Assembly (NCBI GenBank): GCA_963995505.1 | Contig: OZ023181.1 | Coordinates: 9,730,221 to 9,794,220, forward strand | Direction of reading: 5' to 3' | Length of the DNA stretch: 64,000 nucleotides | Source: Hypericum androsaemum | Lineage: Eukaryota; Streptophyta; Magnoliopsida; Malpighiales; Hypericaceae | Shown here: in pieces, positions 11,380-20,457 of the stretch | Position numbering within the stretch: the stretch's first letter is position 1 | Layout: the number at the start of each line of letters is the position of its first letter | Notes under the pieces: generated by a model | Told to the model about the DNA's origin: nothing | Databases searched by the model: none | What the model saw: only the letters and a program-made list of their open reading frames with translations | Program-made: the position numbers and the translations under genes

Positions 11380-12351
11380 ATGCCTCCCCGACGGAACCCG
11401 CGTTATACGACTATGGCTGACATCCAGGATTGGGAAGATCTAGATCAAAAGATCGGGCGGGTGGTCGAGGCTCGTGTGGAAGCAGTGTTCGAACGACGGA
11501 TGGAGACCATGGTCGACCAGCTAACTGAAAGAATTGGTGTGATGATGAATGCCAACCTTAGGGGTGGGCATGACGTAAACCCTACGGTGAAAATGGAAGA
11601 ATTTCATATGAACCCTATATACGACAGGGAGTCTGAGTATGAAGAATCACCGTACGAAGATGACGAGCCACCGTACGAAGATGAAGAACCACCGTACGAA
11701 GATGATGGCCCAATCCATGATGAAGATGATGGCCCGATATATGATGAATATGATGAGGAGTTTGAAGTTATTCTTCCATCATGCAAAGCCCCTTCAACCA
11801 ATTGCTTGAAGAAAGGAGAATCTCATTGGACTCCAGATGCCGAGAAAAGTTTCAAAACTATCAAAGAAAGGTTGTCTAGTGCACTTGTTCTTTCGGTTCC
11901 TAACTTTGATAAATTGTTTGATGTTGACAGTAACTCTAGCATTGAAGAAGATGTTGAAGATGTCAAGTTGGTGAATGCGCATATATCCCAGATGGCTCGG
12001 GCTTACGGAGTCGAATATGTCGAGCATATAGATTTCATTGGAGTCGACAAGTTCGCATATGAGGGAAGTTCGCCGTTGTTGGACATGTGGAACAACCTCA
12101 AGGATTCTGAAAGATTGGCCCGACAAGTTGAGTTTCTAGTTTTTCATGGCATCTTGGTTTCGAAATATCTATTTTGTTGGACCGGAAGATGTCAGGTGCA
12201 GTCCCGACGTTCGAGTACAAGCAACTACAAAATTCGAGGACAAATTTTCTCAAACCCGGAGGGAATGATGCGGGGCAAGGGAAGGCGTATAGCCTTGTTC
12301 TGTCACTTGGATAATTGTGAGAAGGTGTACGGGTTTATTTTAATTAAGTAG
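11380..12351 (+). CDS. Chimeric gag-pol-scar protein of element D, copy 4
   Basis: Fourth copy of the 323-codon frame and the most divergent: Pro to Ser in the acidic repeat (EESPYED), SVPNFD, KFAYEG and a C-terminal FILIK. No stop or frameshift has entered despite this. Confidence 0.6.
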   Translation: MPPRRNPRYTTMADIQDWEDLDQKIGRVVEARVEAVFERRMETMVDQLTERIGVMMNANLRGGHDVNPTVKMEEFHMNPIYDRESEYEESPYEDDEPPYEDEEPPYEDDGPIHDEDDGPIYDEYDEEFEVILPSCKAPSTNCLKKGESHWTPDAEKSFKTIKERLSSALVLSVPNFDKLFDVDSNSSIEEDVEDVKLVNAHISQMARAYGVEYVEHIDFIGVDKFAYEGSSPLLDMWNNLKDSERLARQVEFLVFHGILVSKYLFCWTGRCQVQSRRSSTSNYKIRGQIFSNPEGMMRGKGRRIALFCHLDNCEKVYGFILIK

Positions 12352-12714
12352 TGCATGCATGGTACATGCGAAGGCATGGGGTTCTTTTTAATTAAATGAT
12401 GCAGACTTGGATCAAATTAAATAAGGCAGATTGAAGGTCATTTCTTTTGGCTATATAAAGCCATGTAACCATGTAATGGATATATCGTTGAATAATAAAA
12501 TCATTACCAGACAAACCTTTCCAATTATCTGTGTTGATAGTTGAAGAACATTATCCTGGGTATTCTTAGAATCAATGGGCTTGTGTTATTTATTCTGTCT
12601 CGTCTCCGGTATTCCGAGGAATCAACGGATTCGTAGACTTCTATCCTTGGTACGACTCCGGCATCTTGTGAGATCAACAGATTCGTACGTATTATTATCG
12701 CTTGCGCTGCGTCA
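12296..12714 (+). repeat. LTR 4 (3' LTR) of element D array
   Basis: The last LTR of the array has the most substitutions (for example AGACAAACC, CGTCTCCGG and ATTATCGCTT). It ends GCGTCA at 12714, followed by GGACC, the expected target-site duplication inside the LTR of element E. Confidence 0.7.
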
Positions 12715-13110
12715 GGACCCTTTAGCAAAATCTTTGCACGGCTTTCAGTCTCACTCTGTACGGATCCAAATTGAATTTGTACAGCTCTAGTTCTTTGCAC
12801 GATCATCCTTTGAACCCCGAACAACAGCTTTTAGTACACGCTTCAGGCTTCATTTCGTATGGACTTCATGACATCCATTAGACATAGCTCTTTTCTCCCT
12901 CCTCTCCTCGACTTTGCATGAACTTCACCTCCCTCTGGTCTGGTTCGTGTCCTCTCCTCTCTGAACACATCATAAAATACAAAGACTCAACAACTGAGTC
13001 TATTCAAGGTAACATACCTAAAATGGATGAAAAGACACAAGACTTAAACCAAAATAGACTCAAAACTACCTAAAATGGCCTAGTGAAATGAGTGTTTTGG
13101 ACACTCATCA
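12715..13110 (-). repeat. 3' LTR remnant of element E
   Basis: On the minus strand it starts TGATGAGTGTCCAAAACACT at 13110. It aligns by eye along its length with 17881-18255, the matching part of the 5' LTR of the same element. It is cut at 12715 by the element D array; the corresponding uninterrupted copy continues leftward from 17881. The rest of this LTR is not found on the other side of the array. Confidence 0.75.
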
Positions 13111-14956
13111 TACCCCTACACTTGAATCTTTACTTGTCCTCAAGCAAAAATCAAGTAAGGCTGACCGAAATAACTTTAAAAAAATGTTAAGTAGAGACAA
13201 CGCAAAACTAATTCGAAAGAAAACTCCCCCCAAACCTTCAACATACCATTTAAAGACTACTCCACAATCCTCTAGTTTACTCACCTGAACGCGATGAGTA
13301 AGGACCTATATACCCAACATTCTCAGTTGTTTAACCAAGTCATCTCACTAAGTAGACTACGCTAAATGGTTGACCACTCAGAGGTTAAGAAATTTATTAA
13401 CTCACATTTAATGGTAGTCAACTGCCTATCACTCGCATATAAGTCTGGGGTCTCAAAATGTCCTACATCAGAGGTACCTGAAAATATGTGGGGCATCATG
13501 GTCAGGAGGACTTTCTTCAATGGGTTATAATGGGGCAAAGGTAAGGGTAAGGGTAATCACATTTTGGGAAGTAGCTAAACCACCTAATTCGAGGAGTTAG
13601 ATACAAAAGTATTTTCTAACTCTCATCTATTCTAAGCAACCTTACCTTATATAATAATGCACTCATTCCCAATTTATACCCATCCTAATAACCATATAAC
13701 TCGGGGTCCTACCAGCTTGATTCACGTGCCTTGTTGTGCTTCCAATCTTATTCTTTATGGGATTTTTCACAACTTTTCCCCTTTATGTTGATTTTCTTCT
13801 TTTTTCTACTTTTTTCTTTTTCTTTGACTTTTCTTCCTCCGTGACTTGCCTTCTTTATTTCACACTTGACACCTCTATATAGGCAAGATCTGGCTTTCTT
13901 GTTGGCCTTCCAATTCTACCTTTTTTTCTTTTGTTTAAATCCCCAACCTATCCTACCAATTTTTCACTCACAATTCATTCATCCCCACAAGATAAGTCCT
14001 AATGCGCACTCGGACTAAATGGTAAAAAGGTGGGAAAATTTGGGTAATGGCTAAAAATTAGCTATCAATTATAACAATAAAAAGGCTCTAGGCTCAAAAG
14101 GGTTTAAGAAATGGTTTAAAAGGGTTTCATGGTCTAAGGCTCTAGGCTTATGTCGCTCAAAAATAGCCCTTGTGTCCCACTTGCACCCACAACACCCAAG
14201 CTGTTCCTAGTACTAGCAGGACATTCTAATAACCCAAAGCTCATTTGCACCTCATGAATAATGGATACGATTGTCTCCTCCATCGGCTCAAATTTCTCAC
14301 AAGGTTGCTCATCAATCTATCTAGACTAGTCTACCTACAGAGATAACAAGCCTAAATAATAAAGGATGTTGTTCCTACAGAATCCTACTCATGAACCAAG
14401 GCTTGATCCTTAGTCAGGTGTTGGGTTTTGCTCTAAGCAAGGACATTAAAAATTTAAGGGGTGTCCAAATTCAAAAATAAAATTTATTAGGCCCTACCAA
14501 AGTACAAGACAAAATGGTCCCTATGTGGAACTTCCCCCATACTTAAACGATACATTGTCCTCAATGTGTGAGGCTGAGTCAACTCACTCATGACAAAAGA
14601 AAAATTAAACCAAAAACAGGGGCCTCTGTGGCAAAAACGCGTCACTAAAAAAACACGTCATTGCCATGGCCACAATGCTACTTTAATGAGTATATAATGA
14701 AATTCACAACATCCAGGCGAAAAAAAATAACAGAACATTTGAGATTAAATGAAAGACACTGTAAAAACAGAGTATTTTGAACAAAAACATAAACAAGGGA
14801 GTTCAACAAGTGTACTGGACATGGCAGAATTTCTACATTACTAGGCACTAAATGCATGCCTATAATTCTAGCCATATCTACGTCACACGCGGGGATGCTA
14901 AGGAACTAAAATGAGCAAAGGTTAGAGGAAGCCCATATTCATTCATTGGAGGCAGA

Positions 14957-15440
14957 TTATGGTGGTGTTCCTCTGAAAGCGAACGGGCCTTGGATTCTGC
15001 AGAACATTGCCGCTCTGCAAGTTCCTTCCTTGTCTCTGCATGGGCAACGGTTTTCCTTCTGTAGGGCCTCCAAAAGAGTTGTCCTATGGCCACGGGCGAG
15101 CTGTAATTCTGCATCCACGGTGGCGATGCGGCGTTTGGCTACCACTCTGAGTGCTTCCTCCTTTCTGAAAGCAGTCCAAAGTGTAGCCAGCTTGTCTCTA
15201 TCTATAGCAAGCTCTGCCTCGATGCGGCGCTGCATTGTTGTAACGTTCCTTTTATTGTCCACTGGTATTTAATTCAACATCATCAAAAGGAGACTTTTGG
15301 TGTTCGAAATGAGCTCATGTCCTTTCGTTTGGGTACCATTCGATGCACTCTTTCCTCTGTTGTCTTCTTGTCTTTCGCCACATGTTAGTGCCCTTATGTA
15401 AATTTCCTGTCTTAATTGGTCAATCCGTCTCATTATTTAG
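14957..15440 (-). pseudogene. Short coding remnant of element E
   Basis: The minus-strand frame from the ATG at 15440 has 54 codons (MRRIDQLRQEIYIRALTCGE), then a stop. The next block in another frame (15262-14957) contains RRIEAELAIDRDKLATLWTA and KRRIATVDAELQLARG, probably a helical, coiled-coil-like segment. No family was recognised. Its place after the PBS and leader suggests the remnant of the gag position of a poorly coding element. Function unknown. Confidence 0.35.
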
Positions 15441-15469
15441 TCAACTAATAAAATAAGCAAAATAAAAAA

Positions 15470-16710
15470 CAAAAAGTGATAATTTTAGTCTTTAGCCTAA
15501 CTCGACCCCCAAGTGTATTAAAAAATGGAAAAAGTTTACTTTAGTATCATATGATATCACAAATTTTTATTTAGATACTATGTGATTTAAAATGCATAGA
15601 ACATGTTCAATTTGTTTCAATTTTTATCAAAAATAAATCTCAGACAGCTTGAGTCTGCCCATGATTTTTTTTCCAAAACGACACAGTTTGCTATCCTACA
15701 TGAATTGCCACGTCATCAGTCATGGGATGAATTTTTATTGACATGACTACTGTTAATTATCATTATAGTACAGCATTTGTTTATAAGTTAAAAAAAAAAC
15801 TCTCCCTTCTCTCGCACCCTCTCTCTCCTCTATCTTTCTCCTCTCTCTCCCTCATCGTCTCCCCTCTGCGTCCTCTCCATCATCAACCCAAAAATAAAAA
15901 GCCCCAATTTAAGCAGAATTTAACAAACCCAAAAGAATCACGAGAATAACGAGTAAGCAGAATCACGATCTAGAGACAAAAACCTACCTCGCCTTCAAAA
16001 GCCCCAATTTAACAAACCTTATTCGAGCAACCACCGTCATATACCCAGAACCACTGAAGCAGAAGCTATCCCCGACCACTCAGAAGCCGACCCACCTCCA
16101 AACAACCTCAAAATCAAAAATCAACAAAGTGCGCTGCAAAACCCCAAGAGTGACGTTTCCATGGCGTCGAGGTTGCTAAAAATCAAAAATCAACAAAGTC
16201 TGCTGCAAAACCCAACAAGAAGGAAGTCGGTGGAATTGGGTTTTATGTCCTTTGTTGTTTTATGTCTCTGATCCAAGCAAGTTCCAATCTTTTCACCAAA
16301 ATGAGAATTGGGTTCCTGAGATCTGGGTTGGATCTTTCCTGGCCTGTGGTTGTTGGTGTTTAAATGGGTCGAATTTAGCTTCAAAATTAGGAACCGCTCC
16401 TCGTACTTCTTCTTCTTCTTCTTCCCCACGTAACCTCGTCTTGGCTGGCTACAACGGCGTCGTCGGCGATTCAACATCTAACCCTTTTCCCCTCCCTCGA
16501 TACGGCATCGTTAAGAGTAATAATGGTGATGGCTCTGTGGTGGAAGTTTTGACTAATGTTTTTTTATCGAGGACATGGGAGAGTCGTGAAGGATTTGACT
16601 TGCTTTTTTTATTTCTGGGTTTGTTTCTGGGGTTGAATGTTCTTATAGGGGAGAGAGAGGGTGAAGAGAAGGGGAGGGTGTAATAACGAGCAATCAGAAG
16701 CTAATCTGAG
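15470..16710. other. Unassigned block between leader and PBS of element E
   Basis: About 1.2 kb separates the element E leader from its PBS and looks foreign to it. It starts AT-rich (15480-15780). A pyrimidine-rich run (15800-15850, CCCTTCTCTCGCACCCTCTC) reappears inverted at 16640-16680. A direct repeat of about 32 bp (AAAATCAAAAATCAACAAAG then GCTGCAAAACCC) occurs at 16107-16147 and 16177-16217. A 143-codon plus-strand frame at 16252-16683 shows no recognisable domain and is probably chance. Confidence 0.35.
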
Positions 16711-16744
16711 GTAACTGCTCTTCGACAGCGCTGCCATTTGATAT

Positions 16745-18255
16745 GGGGGCAAGCCAGATGACCCGACCCGACCCGACCCTTTGTAGCAAGGAAAAGTAAG
16801 GGATTTTGTCAAAACCACAGAGAGCATGCCTAGAGTTCCCCTTTGTTGAGCTAGTTATCTAGATCTAAGATGAATCTATTTTTGTGGTTTTGAAATGGGG
16901 TTAAAGTATGCAAGCGGAGCACCTAAAATGTTAGATAATAAATGGAAAGTAGGGTCGGGTACCTTCTGTGTACCTTCCCAACTAGGAAAACTTATGGGCT
17001 TTTTTATGCTCATGATGGTCCAGGGGTTCTAATGCAACCTTATTACATTTTGAATCGCAACGCCAAAGCTGGTTCTAGGGAAAGTCTCAGTTCTTGCGTC
17101 ATGAGTTTCTTGCATACTCGGCCTATCACCAATGTATTCGGGCAACCTACTAGTCTACTCTTCGAACTTCGTAGTCCCCTCTTTGCTCAATGCATGAGGC
17201 GAAAACCACTAGATTATCCAGTGTGAACTTAGTTGACTTGACGCACCATCAACTATCTAGTTCAAGTTAAGCACATGCAAGGCTAGAAGCATTACAACCT
17301 CCAGTGTGTACGTTCTGTAAAGGTTTTCAGCCAATCGGTCACCTAGCTAGTTAAGTGCATTTGGGACACCCGACCCTCGAGTTCTCTACTCACTACTCAT
17401 ACTAAAGAATAAGATAGATAGATAGAGCAAACCATAAATGTCACAAACTAGATATAAAGCGATAAGGATAGAGCGGGCTAAGTCATCTGCGGCTCCCCTG
17501 AACCACCATCTCTGATCCATCTCCCGGTCATCTATCTACCTAAGAGATAAACCTCTCATGCCTAGCTTTGTGCCTCTAAAATCATATCTGGGTTAAATTC
17601 AAGGGGGCCATTTATAAGTGGTCAGCCATACTTGCCCTAAAAAGAAAATTACAAAGTTTTACTTGACCAAATATCCATTGTAGTCATGGATCAATAATAT
17701 TCCTTGAAGATACCGAGGGTGCATATGGTCCCCTTTGCACGTGTCTACTGAGGTTAGACAACTTCGTCGAAGTTGTCTAAAAGTGAAAGCCGCTCGCCTA
17801 AGCCAAAATTCGTGTGGCATGTAACATCGCACGGATCCTGTCTCATTAGTACGACATTAGTTGGGAGCTCCGTGCGGTTTGGACCCTTCGATAAAATCTT
17901 CGAACATTTTTCATACTCACTCCGCACAGTTCCAAATTAAATTTGTACAGCTCTGGGTCTTCGCACAGCCATCCTTTGAACCCTGAACAACAACTCTTAA
18001 TACACACTTCAGGCTTCATTTCGTATGGGCTTCTTGACCTCCATCACATAAGACTCTTTTCTCTCTCCCCTCCTCAACTTTGCATAGACTCAACCTCCCT
18101 CTTCTCTGGTTCGTGTCCTCTCCTCTCTGAATTCCTCTTAAACACAAAGACTCAACAACTGAGTCCATTCAAGGTAACAGGCCTAAAATAGACTCAAAAC
18201 TACCTAAAATGACCCTAAAATGGCCTAGTGAAATGAGTGTTTTGGACACTCATCA
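16745..18255 (-). repeat. 5' LTR of element E
   Basis: The minus-strand LTR starts TGATGAGTGTCCAAAACACT at 18255 and extends about 1.5 kb to the PBS-like site near 16736. It contains the GGGACACCCGACCC block (about 17360) and a likely TATA box (minus strand TTATAAATGG, about 17610). Its 18255-17881 part matches 13110-12715. The inner end is less certain. GTAAC (18256-18260) is the expected target-site copy. Confidence 0.65.
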
Positions 18256-19493
18256 GTAACCTGCGGAACATGTGATCAAACTGATACTTGTAACAAACCT
18301 ATGCCAATCTGTACTGCATCTTCACCTTAATGAATAATAGGTCCAAGCTCTGCTTAAGGTCTTCACACGATCTACTCACTCTTATGAATTAACTTGACCT
18401 GAACCAATCTGCTTTAAAATGACCATAATCTGACCTTCACTTGGCCAAATTCTTCTCAACTCGGACGAACAAATCACCACATCCATCAAACCTACCGAGT
18501 CTGCACACCTGCATACTCCAAAGTTGTTGAAAAAAAGCCATAAATCAGCCAAGTTCGTTGACTTTTAATCAACATGAAGTCTAGGGTTTTCTTCTCCAAC
18601 AACCCAAAACATTAAGGAGCAAGGAGGCCTGTGGCTTCCGGAATGAACCACCACGCGAGAGCTGTGGTGACTAGGACTCTCCTTACACGACCTGCAGCAC
18701 AGTGCCATGGCTGGGACTACTGGTGGCGGTCGGGGAGTCCCTTTTCTCTCTTCGACATGCTCCCTCTCTCTTAGGCAATGACGAGGAGTGCAACTAATGG
18801 CTACGCGTCACAACGCTATCAAACCCGGGCGCGGGCTCGACTCCTAACTTCTGTGGCAGCGGCGATCGGAATAAGTTCTCCTCTTAACTAACTAGTGGTG
18901 GTGTGAGGCCTCTCTTACCTCTTCGACAGATGAATGACAAACAACTTCTCTCTCATCGCGAGTAAGAAATTACGAGCCTATCTCTCGCCTCAGCGGTCAT
19001 AGAGCGGCTACAGCCAGCCACAGACCGGCAATAGGCAGTGACAGAGCTAGTTGTAAGGTATGTTTTTGTTGTGTATGATTTTGTGAGTTATGTGTGGTCC
19101 TCTAAACTAGCCCCTGCCCCTCCTTATATAGAGATCGAGAGTCCTTGCCCTAGCAAAATCCAATGCACTTGACCGTTTTCTAATCCAAATAGGTGGCTAG
19201 CTCAATACAAACTCAAACTAATAATCCTATTAGGACATCTATTCCTATGCTCATTCTATCAGGAACTCTTCCTCATCTTGAACTCCTTCATGCATCCATG
19301 ACTCCTTGGTAGACATCGAACTTACCTAGGGCGCTATGTGCTCTCCAGATCCGCTACGAGAACCGTCCATCGTGTTGATCCCCAAACTGTTGTGACTTCT
19401 AACCTGATTTTGACACTTTTCTAAGCCAAATTTGGAGATGCGAGAGACGGTTGGCACAAACCCATGGATAATTTTTCGCTCCAACAATCAGTT
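18256..19493 (-). repeat. Copia-type LTR, solo or truncated (F)
   Basis: On the minus strand it begins TGTTGGAGCGAAAAATTATC (about 19490) and carries a good TATA box (CTATATAAGGAGG at 19118-19133). These are marks of a plant copia LTR promoter. No internal copia sequence is adjacent. Its inner end meets element E at 18255, so E either inserted into it or deleted part of it. No coding frame was found. Confidence 0.45.
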
Positions 19494-19720
19494 TTCACAG
19501 GCGAAAATGATGTTCCATTGTATTTTTTCCTTTGAAACTGACGTGCTGTTGCATTTTTGCCTTTGAAACTAATTTGCCATTGTGTTTTTGCCTCCGAAAA
19601 CTGATGTGCATTTCTTTTTTGCCTTTAAAATTTATGTGTCATTGTTCTGTATGCGTGCGTTGAAATTTTTGTGTGATGTGCCCTTAAATTTTTTGTCTAA
19701 TGTGCCCTTGGAATTGAAAA
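19494..19720 (+). repeat. Degenerate 30-bp minisatellite
   Basis: A unit close to TTTTGCCTTTGAAACTGATG plus TGCCATTGTG recurs about five times between 19510 and 19650. Shorter echoes (GATGTGCCCTTAAATTTTTT, AATGTGCCCTTGGAATTG) run to about 19715. The copies are diverged. Confidence 0.5.
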
Positions 19721-20457
19721 TATAATTGTAATTAATGATATTCTTTTTTGAGGGGAAATTAATGATATTTTTGATTATAAAGAATTCTCATAATTCCAAG
19801 AGACACTTATTTATTGAAAATAGATGCTCATTAATGAAAAACAAGGGAAATATCTACCATTAAGAAGTATAATCAATGCATTTTTTGTAGAGACATTAAT
19901 GACACACATTGTCAAACTAATATAGACAAAATAAATTTTTTTGTATATAGTTATTTACTGGTCAAATATTTATTTTTAAACATTCCGAAATTAAAAAAAT
20001 ACTTCTCTAAAATGATATTTTTCTTTAATCTCAGTGATATAACTTTAGAAAGTTTTAGTGTATTTTAATTTTCTCCTCCAAAATCGTCTCTAACCCAACT
20101 CAAATAGCATTGTCATGACCTAAAAAGATTTCAACCAAGTTTCACTGTAACTGCATATATGCGTTTGGTTTTGACACCTTTATTTTCTTGTATAAACTCA
20201 AGTTGCTGAAGTTCGGTAGCTATATGAACCGGATGGATATGAACAAAACAAAGTTCATGCACATATCTATAGCCAGTAGATGATAGGATAATAGAGTGAA
20301 CATATTACTGATTGGATATGAACAGCGGGAGATGGTAACTGAGGGCGATGCATATCTTATTTACATATGAACATACTACATAAGAACAAGACGTTCAGGT
20401 AGAGAAGAAGTTGATCGGTATGTATGTACACGAAACTGCAAGTCTCTAGCTATGATC
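19721..20457. other. AT-rich 3' flank of the helicase gene
   Basis: AT-rich sequence without a recognisable gene. The part next to 20457 should include the 3' untranslated region of the minus-strand helicase gene. No single poly(A) signal stands out. Confidence 0.4.

Larger units (their letters stand above)
7628..12714 (+). mobile_element. Tandem array of a deleted gypsy-type LTR element (element D)
   Basis: Four LTRs separate one partial and three complete internal regions, head to tail, at an exact period of 1371 bp. LTR ends fall at 8601, 9972, 11343 and 12714, and start codons at 8638, 10009 and 11380. Each LTR is followed by a Met-tRNA-type PBS (TTGGTATCAGAGCC). No indel separates the copies and only scattered substitutions are seen. 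The left edge is inside the acidic repeat of the first internal region, so the first LTR is missing. The right edge is exact: the last LTR ends GCGTCA and runs into the LTR of element E. The unit lacks RT and integrase, so it is non-autonomous. The array could have formed by unequal recombination between LTRs. Confidence 0.85.
13111..16744 (-). mobile_element. Internal region of Athila-like element E, mostly noncoding
   Basis: Next to the 3' LTR is a purine tract (minus strand AAGTGTAGGGGTA, 13111-13123) after TTGAGGACAAG. A second copy of the same motif pair (ATTGAGGACAATGT then AAGTATGGGGGAAG) lies at about 14528-14571. The roughly 1.4 kb between the two motifs has pyrimidine-rich stretches (13740-13860) and no long frame, and it resembles 58010-59345 of element M. 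Coding remnants lie at 14957-15440. A PBS-like sequence (minus strand TGGCAGCGCTGTCGAAG) lies at about 16720-16736. RT and integrase are absent. Confidence 0.6.

Noticed and set aside
7681..12126. Repeated 101-120 codon minus-strand frames in the tandem array
   Set aside because: They lie antisense to the 323-codon frame, share its period and show no domain. They are shadows of the plus-strand frame.
7628..12714. CRISPR-like or satellite reading of the array
   Set aside because: The unit is 1371 bp with LTR, PBS and a coding frame. There are no short repeats with unique spacers, and the context is a plant nuclear genome.
8468..12790. Repeated 71-77 codon plus-strand frames in the array LTRs (MCYLFCLISGIPRNQR)
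   Set aside because: They lie in the R/U5-like part of the LTR upstream of the PBS and have no recognisable domain. They repeat only because the LTR repeats.
13540..13560. Telomere-like GGTAAGGGTAAGGGTAA
   Set aside because: Only three units, not the plant TTTAGGG repeat, and inside the noncoding region of element E.
16252..16683. 143-codon plus-strand frame as a host gene
   Set aside because: Serine-rich and low-complexity stretches, no domain and no flanking gene structure. It overlaps the inverted pyrimidine-rich run.
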